Positions 1-11,964 of a DNA stretch of 64,000 bases are shown here, one piece after another. The notes below the pieces were generated by a model, which was given only the letters and a program-made list of their open reading frames with translations, was not told the origin of the DNA and searched no databases. The stretch comes from Nymphaea colorata (lineage: Eukaryota > Streptophyta > Magnoliopsida > Nymphaeales > Nymphaeaceae), in NCBI RefSeq assembly GCF_008831285.2, contig NC_045138.2, positions 22,537,934-22,601,933 on the forward strand. Reading direction: 5' to 3'. How positions within the stretch are numbered: the first letter of the stretch is position 1; each line of letters begins with the position of its first letter. A program made the translations under genes and the position numbers.

Positions 1-635
1 AATGAACGAATGGGGTCCTATTCACAGGATATGCGTTACAGAAAGCCGAAAAACAAAGATTCATTTACAAAAAAACACAGCCAAAAGGAGCTTCTGCTCT
101 ACCACATCCATCCTATGGAGGAGGCCAGTCCCTTTCACAAAAGCCCCATTCCCAAACTCCATTTTTGCCATTGCCTACAGCCAATAATGCAGCAACTTTC
201 AATGGCATTCCTGATCAGAAAAATGTGATGCAAATGTGAGAAGTCCAAAAGCATATGCCATAAATGCATGAGGTGGTGGTGATGTCATGTGACAATTTTT
301 TTTTTAATTTTAATGACCATGCTATGAATGATTTTAATGTTATGGTAAATGGCCATTGCAGTTTTTATAACATGTTTTAATGTTTTCTTAAATGTCATGA
401 ATGTATTGGAATTCAAGTCATGAGTTATGCCATCCTTATGATGGAGGTTATAGGTCATATTGAGGTCCTGTAAATAGATGTCAAGTGAGCCAAGTGTAGT
501 GTGTACTAAGATAGAGTTTGTTGGTGTCTGTGAGTTGCTTGAGTGTTGCCTTTCTGCTCAGATACAAAAATTGTTTACAATTCCATCGTGTACAACATCT
601 GCTAAGTGTTTCTTTTATTATTTCTTTCAACATTG
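1..635 (+). other. No gene; probable 5' LTR remnant of copia-1
   Basis: No coding region is visible. The right edge (near 630-635) directly precedes a primer-binding-site-like sequence, so part of this stretch is probably the decayed 5' LTR of the copia element that follows. I found no matching 3' LTR downstream of 4,060, so the LTR start cannot be placed. Confidence 0.35.
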
Positions 636-647
636 TGATATCAGAGC
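636..647 (+). other. Primer binding site of copia-1
   Basis: The 12 bases TGATATCAGAGC differ by one base from TGGTATCAGAGC, the usual plant copia primer binding site complementary to the 3' end of initiator methionine tRNA. It lies a few hundred bases upstream of gag-like sequence on the same strand, which fits. Confidence 0.55.
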
Positions 648-969
648 TTAGGCTCGATCAAGTTGGGTGTATTCGTTAGGATGCATTTGTATGTCATGCA
701 AATTATTGATGAAGCAAATTTTTTTAAGGTTGTTCGTAAACACCTAGTTGAATTATCTCATCCAATGATAGGGATTTGGATAATACTTTCAACCTTTCAC
801 ACACTTCGGTACATATTTTTAACGAAAAAAATTGTGAATTTTAAAGCATTAAAATAAATACATTTTTCATATCACAAGATTTTTAGGATTTAGTTGAAAA
901 TGATGTGGAAATATCTTCAAATGAAGCAAAGAAAACACACAAAAAGGATGCAAACACTCTCCTTGTTTT

Positions 970-1700
970 GCAGTAAGTTGTGACTAAAAGCATCATCGCT
1001 TACGCCACAACAGCGACCAAGTCAAGTGAAGCTTAGAACACTTTGAAAAAAGCTTATCATGGGGATAACAAGGTAATGACAATAAAACTTCAAACTCTAC
1101 ATAGAGAACTTGAGACACTGAAATGAAGGAAAATCAATCTATTTAAATTTTCTTCTCTAGAAATGTCTATTATTATAAATTAAATGAAACCCTTTAGAGA
1201 AACAACAGAAGATAAAAAGGGTAGTAGAGAAAATCTTGCAAAGTTTGTAGTCAAGGTTTGATCATGTTGTAATGGATATAGAGGAATCTAAGAATATGAA
1301 TGTTTATTCTACTAATGAATTGATGAGTTCTCTTTTAACACATGAAACCAAGATAAGCATATCATCCAAAAAAAGAAAAGTTAAGCATGCATTTCAAGCT
1401 AAGGCAAAAATTTGTAACAAGAAAAAAGATTGCAAAGGTACATTAGAGAGCAAATATGCAGGTACACGAAGAGGCAAAGGTGTATATCATGGTCATGGTC
1501 ATGGCCATAGGAGATTTGGTGGAGATTAGCAAAATGCTGACAATAGAAGTAATCAAAGGTCAAATTATAAGGACAAACAATGTTATTTTTAAAAAAAAAA
1601 TGGGTTCATCGAAGCAAAGTGCTGGGAGAAGGCAAAAAAACAAGTCAATATTACTAAAAAAAAAAGTAATCATGGTAGCCTTTTCATTCTCAATTTGGGA
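970..1700 (+). pseudogene. copia-1 gag pseudogene
   Basis: Broken frames read as a copia UBN2-type gag: an IKLQTLHRELETL-like helix near 1,085, then an open stretch from 1,272 (MDIEESKNMNVYSTNELMSS) ending in a Gly/His/Arg-rich tail near 1,525. A degraded zinc-knuckle-like Cys stretch follows at about 1,580-1,640. In living elements gag forms the virus-like particle and binds the RNA. Frames shift several times here, so no full-length product is possible. Family assignment is by motif pattern only. Confidence 0.65.
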
Positions 1701-3309
1701 GCTAAGCTTGATCATGTGTGGCTTCTAGATAATGGTTGTAATAACCACATAACAAATGAAAAAAAAAAAAATCTTTTCCACCATATTGATGAGTCTGTGC
1801 AAGTATATGTACCATTTTAAAATAACAAACAAATGCAAAGTGAAGGCAAAAAAGCTATTGAAGTTAAGATTAAATTAGGTAGTAAGAAGTTAATCAATGA
1901 TGTTTATTATATACCTAGTTTAATTACAATTGATTTACTGTTGAACAATTTCTTAAAAATGGCTATTATACCTAATTTTCATTGTAGAACATGTGAAATC
2001 AAAAGAAAAATGAGATGGTAAGTCTTTCATTACCGTGAAAATGACTCCAAAAAGAATGGTTCCTCTTGATTTTTCGCATATATGTGAAGTTGCTTTAGTA
2101 ATTAATGTTGACAAAGTCTTTCAGTTTTGACATTTAAGATATGGACATTTATGTTATATGGGCTAAAATTATTAAGAAAATAAGGACATGGTTTTAGGTT
2201 TACCCCACATCACATGTAGTGATGAGATTTGTGAAAGATGCCTATATGAAAAGCAACATTATATGTCTTTTTCTATCGAAAAGGCATGAAGGGTCAAGAA
2301 ACCTCTTGAACTAATCCATGCAACTGTGGGCCCATGAAATTCCTCTTTTCTTGAACAGATAGCTTCTGTTATTTATTAATGATTTTACTCATATGAATTG
2401 CATAGATTTTCTTTTACCTAAAAGTCACAAACTCCTGAAAATTTTCAAGAGTTCAAGGTTTTGTTAGAAAAAGTCAGGAATCATGTCATATGCACATAGA
2501 TAGAATAGGAGAATTTTTTTACTAATGATTTTGATGCTTTTTACAAAAAGTGGAATTCTCGAACATTTAACAATAAAGAAGATGTCTTAGTAAAATGGTG
2601 TAGCTGAGTGAAAAAATAGAACCATTGTAGAAATGGCTAGAAGCATGTTGAGTGAAAACCATCTTTCAAATGACTTTTGAGTAGAAGCAATGACTACTGC
2701 AATTTATTTTCTTAACATCTCACTAAAAGTAGTTCGCAATCGAACATCTTATGAGACTTGATGGAAACACAAACATGATGTAAGCAATTTACAAGTTTTT
2801 TGGTGTATTTTCTATGTTTAATTGATTCAAGTGAGCATACTAAGTTGGATAAATAAGTATAAAATGTATATTTGTGGAATATTGAGATATTACAAAAGGA
2901 TATCAATTGTATAACCCTGACACCAAAACCTTAATATTTGACAAAATTTTATTTTTTATAAAAGTAGTTTTTGAAAATGAGATAATAAAGATGAACATTT
3001 GGTCATCGAGAACGACACAAATGAGATAAATGAGTCTAAAAAATGAGATGTATCTCAACCTCCACCAAGGACATCACTTTCATTGAAAATTCAATATGGG
3101 ACCAGGATGTTAGATCTACTATGGACAGCGCTAGTCCTCCACGAATGTTTAAAAGAATCGATGATATTTATAATGGTGCACTTGTTTTGATGGTCTCAGA
3201 ATTGATGCTTGTGAACAACAAAAATGTGACAAATCTATAGAAGAAAAAATCATAGTCATTGAAAGGAATGACGCTTAACAACTTGTAGGCCTACCAAATG
3301 TCCAAAATG

Positions 3310-3971
3310 TTATCAGTATTAAATGTGTTTATAAAGTAAAGTATAATGTTGATTGGTGCATGCAAAAATACAAAGTAAAACTTATTGTGAAAGGGTATGC
3401 TCAAGAATATGGGTTAGATTTTTATCCCTACTGCACGTTTGAAACTGTTAGAATTATTTTTGTTATTAGCATATGAAATGGTCAATTTTTTAATTTGATG
3501 TATAGTCAACATTCTTTAATGGATTTTAAGAAAAACAAACTTATGTTTGCCAACCACAAGAATTTGTTACTAATGGACAAGAGGAAAAGATGTACATGAC
3601 CTTGACACAAGATATTAGACACATATTTTACAATGATTTTTACAAAAGTGAAAGTGAACCCACATTATGTGTGAAGAAAACATATAATGATGTTCTAATA
3701 GTATGTGCCTATGTAGATGATGTCAATGATATATGTTCATCTAGTAGTCTCACTAAAAAGACATGCATGATGTGTGAATTCGAAATGTCAGATGTCAGAT
3801 CTGAGATTATTCCTTTATTTTCTTAGACCTCAAATTAAACAGACTAATGATGATATTTTTATTTGTAGTAAAAAAAAAAAAACAACTGTGGCTCTATTAT
3901 CTTATAAAGTAGAATATGTTGTTGCAACTGCAACTGCATGTCAAGCTATTGGATTCGAAGAATTTTTGTAG
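3310..3971 (+). pseudogene. copia-1 reverse transcriptase/RNase H pseudogene
   Basis: Near 3,330-3,420 the frame reads like the copia RT start (KCVYKVKYNVD...KGYAQEYGLDF). The YVDD active-site motif survives near 3,711-3,724 (VCAYVDDVND). The palm end (QIKQTNDDIFIC) runs at an A-run near 3,870 into an RNase H piece (TTVALLSYKVEYVVATATAC) ending at 3,971. The usual connecting region is absent, consistent with an internal deletion at the A-run. Stops make it non-functional. Confidence 0.75.
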
Positions 3972-4060
3972 ACTTGCAAAATAAAAAACTCAAGGCAACA
4001 TAAGCATTTTGTGACAAACCGATATTTGATGAAGAACTAAGCATAATAAAGGACCATGTG

Positions 4061-4552
4061 TAATGAATTAAAATATCCAAAATGCTGCTAATGAGTAAAT
4101 GGAGGTTTTCTGTCTTAGAACATAACGCAGAAATCGTTTTGGGGTGAGAGGGGGGACCGGAGCAAGTGATATTATGCCTCATAACAAGGGACCACTGTTA
4201 TGGGATGGAAAAGACAAAAAATACCCTTATTAGCTTAATAGAAGACTCTCCCTACAAGAGCAAAAATGATGCAGATCAAAAAAAATGCCCTTAAAAAACG
4301 GTCACTATATAGTGTCGGTAAAAACCATCCCAAAATATATCTGGGATGACACTTTCCTGGCCTCAGTTTTTATTGACGGAATGTACTTTTTTGCAATGGT
4401 TTTTGCATCACAAAATTTAAAAATGTCATCCGGCAACAAAGGTGGCTGGCTGTTTTCAATTTATATATGTGCGCGTTAGTGTGTGCTTTCATATTGTATT
4501 TAGACACAGTTTTTAAGAAGCATTCAGCAAATTTCAATCATTCGTAGAGAAA
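4061..4552. other. No gene; possible CACTA-like subterminal sequence
   Basis: No coding sequence. Around 4,300-4,450 there are short motifs of the type CACTATATAGTG and repeated ATGACAC/ATCATCGTC words that also occur in the tandem duplication at 4,624-4,805. This is reminiscent of CACTA-type subterminal repeats, but no terminal inverted repeats or target duplication could be established. Confidence 0.2.
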
Positions 4553-4590
4553 GAGGGAGAGAGAGAGAGAGAGAAGAAGAAGAAGAAGAA
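4553..4590. repeat. GA/GAA microsatellite
   Basis: An uninterrupted run of GA dinucleotides passes into GAA trinucleotides. Confidence 0.9.
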
Positions 4591-4623
4591 TTGAAACCAA
4601 CCGGCTGCCGGATGTTAGTAGAT

Positions 4624-4805
4624 GACACAATATTTAAAAATCATCGTCAAAAACACCAATGCAATGGAAGAACAAACAATGCCTTATGGTAAAAGAACAG
4701 TTTATACTGTTTATGACAAAATATTTAAAAATCATCGTTAAAAACGCCAATGCGATAGAAGAACAAACAATGGCTTATGGTAAAATAACAGTTTATACTG
4801 TTTTT
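4624..4805. repeat. Two-copy tandem duplication, 91-bp period
   Basis: Unit 1 (4,624-4,714) and unit 2 (4,715-4,805) both begin GACA(C/A)AATATTTAAAAATCA and both end with an AACAGTTTATACTGTTT-type palindrome. They differ at only a few positions, so the duplication is fairly recent. No coding role is evident. Confidence 0.85.
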
Positions 4806-4881
4806 AGAGACAGTTTATGTTGCATTTACTTTCAGCTAGCTTTTAAAAAATTAGCAATTTGACAACATCTGACAGCCATTT

Positions 4882-4882
<1 letters not shown>

Positions 4883-4927
<45 letters not shown>

Positions 4928-4940
4928 GTGTGTGTGTGTG
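4883..4940. repeat. Compound TA/CA/TG microsatellite forming a palindrome
   Basis: A (TA)n run is followed by (CA)n and then directly by (TG)n. The CA and TG arms can pair as a perfect hairpin. It abuts the left end of the MITE at 4,941. Confidence 0.9.
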
Positions 4941-5310
4941 TAGGTCTGCATACGAGCCTAGTCAAGGTCGATAGAATGAGCTAAAGCTTGACTCGACAAT
5001 ACAACATCAAGCTCGAACTCAGCTTGTTTAACACATTTAATTAAGCGTGTCTCATTTCTTTTAACTATTTTAACTCGTTAATTTGTCTCATTTAACTATT
5101 TTTTCATTATAATTCAACATTTATCATGTACTTCAGCTGTGTTGAGTTTAAACAAGTCGAGTTCTTAAAACTCAAACTTGACTTGTTTAACCTTTCGTGC
5201 ATACATTTGAATTCGAGCTTGATTCGTTCATAAACGACTTGAGCTTGTATCAAGTTTTGATGAGCGAGTTTGAGTCAAGTTCTAGCTGGCTCGACTCATT
5301 GTGCAGCCTA
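4941..5310. mobile_element. hAT-like MITE, copy A
   Basis: The left end reads TAGGTCTGCATACGAGCC. The right end, read on the other strand, is TAGGCTGCACAATGAGTCGA, giving imperfect terminal inverted repeats of the TAGGnCTGCA type. The interior is full of GAGCTCGA/CTTGACTCG-like words. A second element with matching ends and the same interior word composition lies at 19,697-20,094. Non-coding; presumably mobilised by a hAT transposase from elsewhere. A clean 8-bp target duplication could not be read because the left flank is a TG microsatellite. Confidence 0.55.
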
Positions 5311-5862
5311 TGTGAAAAATCAAAGGAAGTAAACCTACTATTTATCCTCTTGAAATTGCTGATTGCATGTGCAAAACAAGTAGGTAAAATGACACTAGGA
5401 AAGCAAGGATCAGAATTTTGTCATCAACCGTCAGTCCTGCTTTTATAATACTTGGATCTAAGATCAGGCTCAAACTGATTTTTTTAAAAAATTAATATCT
5501 CCTAATTTAAAAAAATTTAAGCAATAGAGGGATATGCCAATTGAAGACAGGGATTACTACTACTGGTGCGAACTCTGATGCTAAATAAAAGCCCTTGAAG
5601 GGAGCATCATTAATGATATCAGAAACTAAAGTACCAACCAACCTCTTAGCATCTTAGATAAGGGAAAACCAGCCGTGAAAACAGGTGCTAAATATATTAA
5701 GAGCATGTGTGGTAACACTAACAAATTGTTACTGTCGATCTACTATAAAGATTGAGGCAGATTCATGGACTATGGCAACATAGTATCCTATGAATGTGCT
5801 CTAATCTTTGGGGCTGACTCATAGAACAGCAACAGCTTGTCACTGATGCCAAACGGACCTTT
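5311..5862. other. No gene; MITE-related debris
   Basis: No coding region is seen. From about 5,700 the sequence carries GGTAACAC and GCAGATTCATGG words also found in the MITE-like element at 5,863-6,180, suggesting an older, partly overlapping copy. Confidence 0.3.
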
Positions 5863-6180
5863 GGTTGTTTGGCAAACGTTACACTTTGTGTGTGTTTTAT
5901 GAATCTGTCTTAAAATTTATAGGGCAGATTCATGGATATCTAATTCTTTCATTAATTTATTTCAATCTTTGGGACAGATTCATAAAACAGTCACATAGTG
6001 TTCCAATTGCAAAATGACCTCTTCAGTTAACGCATTATCAATGTTCCATGAATCTACTCTAAAAAAAAATAGGCACACTCATAAAACATTTTTTTATTGA
6101 AGTGTCCGATGAATTTAATCAACTTTTGAGTTTAGCGTGTGGGCTCAATAACATAATGTTACTGTTACTAAACAGCCCAT
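5863..6180. mobile_element. MITE-like element, TTGTTTGGCAA family, copy 1
   Basis: The left end GGTTGTTTGGCAAACGTTAC and the reverse complement of the right end, TGGGCTGTTTAGTAACAGTA, form imperfect inverted repeats. The interior repeats CAGATTCAT(G/A)(G/A)-type words. Related ends occur at 7,866-8,036 and 50,123-50,276. No coding capacity. The assignment rests on shared ends and small size only. Confidence 0.4.
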
Positions 6181-7865
6181 AAAGGTACGACGACTAGGTC
6201 CAATTAATTACGCGTGGCCAGACTTTGGCTTGGTCAACTTTTTCTTCTTTTCTTGGTCAGGATGGAATTGGCGTAAGAAGGGTTGAGTAGATGAACTGTT
6301 CACAACAAAACACGCCGCGTCTCCAACTCCCCAACAGCTAATAAGCATCACATGTGGTGTGATGCAAGCATTTAGACAAGTCAATTGAATAGGTTGGTTG
6401 AGCTAAACTCCAAGCCCCTCTAGAAAGGAGGGCAAGCGGTTTTAAAAAATGCTAAAATTGGACTCCCACTGGTTTACTTTTCAAACCGCATCCAAAATGC
6501 AAACCCAATTATCACAAAAAAACAAACTTTTTTTTTTTTTTTTGCCAACGGCAAAACTCCAAAGCTCAATAGCAAGAAGCAAAATTTTTAAAAAATAAAT
6601 AAAATTTTTATATTAATGCCATTCAACTAGGTTTTTTTGGCTTCGCCTCACCGTAAAGCAGCTTGTGATCACCCTATACTTGGCCAATTGAAAGTTATTT
6701 TTACATATAGTAAAGATAAAGAAGCAAACAAAGCCTTATATGGGCTTTTGATCGGTCGATGCAAGATGAGGATATATATACATACAGCTGTATCCTCAAG
6801 TCCTAAGGAGATAAGCACAACCAATCAATCATGTTCAAGGTCAAAAGTGGCAACAAAAAATCATTTGGTAGCCAAATGCGTACATTTAGGTAAGCTTGTC
6901 AAGAAGTAGGATTCACATCAAATGTAGCCATCATTTTTTCTGATTATTATTTGGATTTCCATGGGGCATCCGATTCATATCTGAATGTAAAAGCTACAAA
7001 ACATTATATGTTTTTTGTCGTATATAATAATGTTAAAATCGTCTTAAGGGACATAGCATAGTTGATTGGAGATTGAAGCATGAGTCATGTAGACTACGTA
7101 TCCTCTTTTCAATTTGCCGGGTGCTACTCTTTTAAATCGTCAACGGTGGGGCATGGTCCGTCAAGTTGAGGGCAGTCCGTTACTTATCCAGACATTCAGG
7201 ACCCCAGAGACAAGGGAAATGAAGAAGCCTTCAAGCCTCGTCTAGGCAGTAATAACCTCTCGCTCACCCAGAATGATGTTCAAATCATTAATAAGAAACA
7301 TTTTATACCAACAACACATATATTTTTATCCATCAAGTTTATATTTTCTTATAATATCTAATTTCCATGGACAAGCGATTTGAATGAGTATTTTGAATTC
7401 ATCATATCAGAGCCTCTTGTTCTTTTGGAAACTACCGAAACGTACACGGTCTCCATCTCCACTTCATTTGTAAAGCTGAATCAAACAGCATTAATACCTC
7501 ATTTTCAATTTCTGGTGAATAAAGCAGGTTTTAGCTCCTAATTGATTTAGGGAAACAAAGAGTTAACCTGAGAATCCCCTGATCATTTTCATTAAACTCT
7601 TTTGCGGAATCCCCAATAACGTCAAGACGATCGGTTCTAAATTAAAGTTAGAAGGATCACCCAAATAGCTAATAAGATTTTTACTTTAAGAGTTGCAATA
7701 TCTAATGGTTTGCAATCAGTAATTTTAAAATATTTAACAAATTAAACCACGCTTAAATCAAAAAGAGAAAAAAGATATTTGTTTAAATGATTTCAGAGTT
7801 GACACTTTTCTTTTGACACTGAAATGCCTTTTGGCGGTACACATACTGTGGTATAATGAAACTTT
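6181..7865. other. No gene recognised
   Basis: AT-rich sequence with no recognisable protein similarity, RNA gene or repeat structure. A short open frame at 6,637-6,909 has low complexity and no domain I recognise, so I do not call it a gene. Confidence 0.5.
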
Positions 7866-8036
7866 TAGGGGTTGTTTGGCAACAATAACACTTTGTTACT
7901 ATTTGATGAACCTGCCTCACCTCAAAAAAGTAGGACAGATGCATAAAATGCCAATACAAGTGCTATATGAATTTATTTATTTTTTTGGAATAAATTTATA
8001 AGATAGTCACAATGTGTTACTGTTGTCCCTCTTAGG
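7866..8036. mobile_element. MITE-like element, TTGTTTGGCAA family, copy 2
   Basis: Starts AGGGGTTGTTTGGCAACAAT. Inverted subterminal words CAACAATAACACTTTGT (left) and CAACAGTAACACATTGT (right end, other strand) match well. About 170 bp and non-coding. Confidence 0.4.
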
Positions 8037-10090
8037 GTTTAAGAACAAGTAGACGAAGAAAGTGGGAACAAGTTCTGACCACTAAATTTTACTAAAATAG
8101 CGCATCTTTGTGTTTCTCTATATATTTGGTTGCTTGAACTAACTATATGTCACACAAAATAAAAAAGGTTGTGATTGAAGGATGCTTTCAAGAAGATAAT
8201 TTTTTTAAGATGATCAGGCTTTTAATTCGCTTTTTAAAACTTGATTTGTGTGCACTTTTTAAAACCTGGTTTGTGTGTGTTTTTTTTAAATTACATGTAA
8301 ATTTTAAAAAAATTTACTTGTCTTATATAAAAAAAATTTGAAAAATGATATTCTGCCCATGTTAAAATTTAAAAACTTTTAATTCACGCTTTGAAAATTT
8401 TTGACTCCCCTCACGTTCATTACGGAAACACACTGCAAGTGTTGCTTCAGAGGCAGAATGTCGCTCGTCTAATGGAAGGCGCAGAGCGCGAAGAATCGTT
8501 TCCTTTGGAGAGTTTTTGTTATTTAACAAAAAGGCACATCATTTTTGTAAGATATTCAAAATAGTACCATGAAAGTTCGGAATCCAGGTAAATCAAGGTT
8601 CACCTGTTGTAACCAGTAAGGACAAAAACCAGACATCTATTTATTAGGTCTTCTTGTACATGTGCCCCCTAAACAACTTCAGCAAAGGGGAAAATGACTA
8701 ATAATTATATAACAGAAAACTTTCTTCAATCGAGTTCAAAATAAAAACTAGTGAAGTAAACCTTGAATTCTGGGTAGTCCCCTTTCCCATTTTTTGGGAA
8801 ATTTGTGTCACTTAGAACTTTATAAAAGTTTTCAGAATTAATATTTCATTTATCCAAATGACTTATCTCGACCCCTGATCCTCTAAGCTTCGATTTCTAC
8901 CTAAATGGAGCTTCAAAAATAATCTCAAAAAGTTACGGTCTACCACATTTTTTTTTTAATCATAGGAGGATTAGTCCTACTGCTTGTGCGAGAGGCGCGA
9001 AGTTCCCTACCTTCCATTTTCTCTTAGACTTTAGAGTTGAGTCGGTATCAGGTGGCGAAATCTCTATGGGCTTAAACCATTGTCACATATATCATGTACG
9101 GGTATTATACAGTGAGAAATTTTTTAGGTATAATACTACCAAGTTATATATCTCAAGAATATCTCGACAAATTTTTAAAAAATTTAAAACATTTAATAAA
9201 TCTTGAAATTATAAAAAATTAAAAAAATAGGAAAAAATGCATATAATACACATTTTTTATTTTTCAGCATTTTAAAAAAAAACATGTTTTTTTTAACTTT
9301 TATACAGCTGACTTATTTTTCACGTATTACATTCTTTTTGAAAATCTGATGCACTATTTGAAAATTGTTTTTCAGTCTTTTTTTTTTATTTTATATTTAC
9401 TTTTTCTTGGCTTCGTTGGCCTTTGCACAAAATGTAGTCAGAGCCACAAACCATTTGAGGTTGTGCTGTAGAAAAGTCATTCATGTATAGAAAAGTCATT
9501 CATGTATACGCATGTGGACAGACACATTGCTTTCAGTTGCTGATTTTTGGATCTGTCTTTTCCGTTCTAAAGTTGTATGGAGAATCAACAATCTTGTAAT
9601 TAAGTCGGACGCGGTTTTTTTCCTTTTTTTCTTTTCTTTTTTTCTTTTTCTTCAATCCCTACAAACATGAGAATTGAAAATTTCACGGACGGCTTTAGGG
9701 CTCAGACAAAATTGTTTAATAAATCTCTCTCCTAATTTTGTGATGTCATATTGTACTGATCCTTGAATGTTCCTTTTCTGAGGAGGAAAAAACAAATCCA
9801 GACAAGGAAAGGACGCATGGAACGGGCTCCGGAAAGCCATCCTGCTAGGGATATGCCTCCGACTTTTATTAGTCACGACAAAGAACGGACGGAGGAACGG
9901 GCTTCCACAATCGTTCCAGTTACAGGAAAGGTAAATCCCTTGCCTTAGATGTCCACAGTTCACAACCGTCCCTACCCTCTGTTCAACTACAGTTGCTAAA
10001 CTTGTCGGCAACTCGGCCGGGTGTGCCTAAATCCAAAAATAGAGGCGGCTTTCATTTAAGGGGTTTGAGGTTTGAATCCTATAATTATTA
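8037..10090. other. No gene recognised
   Basis: AT-rich and non-coding as far as I can read. A 20-bp direct duplication (TAGAAAAGTCATTCATGTA) occurs near 9,469-9,510. A 119-residue open frame on the minus strand at 9,652-10,011 matches no family I know and lies in somewhat GC-richer sequence that may be an old repeat. Confidence 0.5.
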
Positions 10091-10342
10091 TCATGCTTTG
10101 GTGTGTTGTTCTTCTAGACTGCAAATGGAGACAAACATGACTATCAAGTTCAGAAAAAATGACTGGAAGGGCACGCGTTCAAAAATACTCATATATGATG
10201 GGCAACTGTCATGCATTGGTGTGTTGTTCTTCTAGACTGCAACTGGCGGCAAACATGACTATCAAGTTGAAAGCAGTGGCAAAGTCAGAAAAATTGGTCG
10301 AAAGGGCACTCGTTTAAAAATACTCATATCTGGTGGGCAACT
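10091..10342. repeat. Two-copy tandem duplication, about 118-bp period
   Basis: Unit 1 starts TCATGCTTTGGTGTGTTGTT at 10,091. Unit 2 starts TCATGCATTGGTGTGTTGTT at 10,209. Both continue through CTTCTAGACTGCAA, ACATGACTATCAAGTT and a GGGCAACTG end. Unit 2 carries an extra segment of about 16 bases. Confidence 0.8.
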
Positions 10343-11964
10343 GCCCACACAAGTCACCATGTAGCCCCACCACTGGTTGAAAGATGTATTATAAGTCTAC
10401 TAAGGCTTTTTCTGCGCTTAGGGAGTATTTGATGATTTGGAATTTTGATTCAAAGATGGAAATTCTAGAATTTCAACCCCTCCTCAAACTGAAATCAAAT
10501 CAAAATTTCAGGTTTCCGTTTCTTAATTCTGGAAACAAAGTACCTCATTTGTTTTAATAATTCTAATTCTTAAAAATTGAACATTTTGAAATTTCATGAT
10601 TTTAGGTATACCAAACCCCCTGTAAACATTAAAAAAGAAAAACTTTGTCAGTTTATTTGTTATATCATAAGAGGGAAGGCATGAAAGCCACTCCTTTCAT
10701 CGTTTCTTAGCGTTATTTTAGCTAGGTATTGGTGCCCCTTAATTTATAATCTTCGAATTTATATATTGTTTTCTAATCATTTTATTAGGCATTTGAAGGG
10801 TAAATGATTTTTTATTAGTACCCGTCAGTCAAAAATTTATGGTTCCACCACTAGGTGGCGAAAACAATGTGAAATTTAAAAAAATGGATTTGGAAAATAG
10901 CTAATGAGGTGGGGAAGTTTGGAAGAAGTCTCTTATAGAAATAATGCTTTAAGAACTAAAAAGAATCAACTTCGAATCCACGTATGGTTTTGTACCTACC
11001 ATCATCTGCAAAGGCATATGAATAATGTATGCCTGATCTCTTTAACAATGTTTAAACCGTAAATCACAGTAAACGCCTCTTTTTTTTTTTTGACGAATTT
11101 TATCTAATCTTTCCATGTTATTTTTTCTCATCCTTTGTTTTGCTTTTTAATCCAAAACCTTCTGAATCATGCAACAACTGTCCAACAAATTTTCTCGTCA
11201 TTTTACGTAATGCTCTTAATCCTGCATCTTCTGCTGTCTCAGGAAAAAGAACGGTACGTTGACATGCAGCATACTAGTCCGGAATACAAAATATCTCATT
11301 TTTAACCTAAATGAAATAATGTTTCTTCGTTGTTTAAAAACTTTGAACACCACAGTCTACTAGCTTCTTTTTGTAAAAAACAAATAAATAAATAAGTTGG
11401 GGTTTGGACTTCAAGACTTTTAAGTTTCCACCGCGGTTTCATTAAGGGTTGAGGTTGTGGTTCTCCTCTAGTTTTAAGAGCGGGTGAGGCTGATGTGCTA
11501 TTGGAGAATTTGCTTCCAAATTGTTATATGGAAACTATGGATGGTCAGGAACCCCAGGTTGCACGGTGATGATCATTTGGGCGACTTGTGATGGGTAAAA
11601 CAGGACACAAATGATTGTAAGTAGATGGACGCTTGGCTTGTGCCGGGTTATAGTGTGGGCGAGTGGCCGGTAATCCAGGATAAAGACCTAAGTTTTCAGC
11701 TGGTAACATCTCCAGATTATGTAAATGTTTTATGAATCTATTCGAAACATTGAGATAGTTTCATGAACCACTTGAACAAGTGTTACACGAATCTGCCCGA
11801 ATATTTAAAGCATAATTATGGAACATTCGTACAATGTTATCTAGGAGAGAGTTCTGTACGCCACCCCATACATGTAACGAGCGTACGCAAGATGTAGACT
11901 TTACTATCAATATGTACATTTATTGTCACGTCCAAACATTGTATATGCATGTGCATAAGATAAC
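10343..11964. other. No gene; contains one candidate MITE
   Basis: No coding region is seen. Around 11,700-11,850 there are words (GGTAACATC, TTTATGAATCT, GTGTTACACGAATCTG) resembling decayed TTGTTTGGCAA-family MITE interiors. The separate candidate at 10,421-10,620 is listed on its own. Confidence 0.4.
10421..10620. mobile_element. Candidate 200-bp MITE
   Basis: The left end GGGAGTATTTGATGATTTGG and the reverse complement of the right end, GGGGGTTTGGTATACC, form loose inverted repeats around AATTCTAGAATTTCA-rich sequence. Part of a similar sequence occurs near 24,080-24,180. No target duplication could be confirmed. Confidence 0.3.

Larger units (their letters stand above)
636..4060 (+). 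mobile_element. Decayed Ty1/copia retrotransposon (copia-1)
   Basis: Fragments occur in the order expected for Ty1/copia: gag, a protease-like motif (LDNGCNNHIT near 1,728), GAG-pre-integrase and integrase remnants (about 2,100-2,900), reverse transcriptase (about 3,310-3,830) and RNase H (about 3,870-3,970). Every domain is interrupted by stops and frameshifts. Reverse transcriptase runs into RNase H at an A-run near 3,870, so several hundred bases normally between them are missing. No 3' LTR was recognised. The copy cannot encode working proteins. Confidence 0.8.

Noticed and set aside
9652-10011. 119-residue minus-strand frame
   Set aside because: No recognisable domain, no splice or start context, and it overlaps an open frame on the other strand. 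Insufficient for a gene call.
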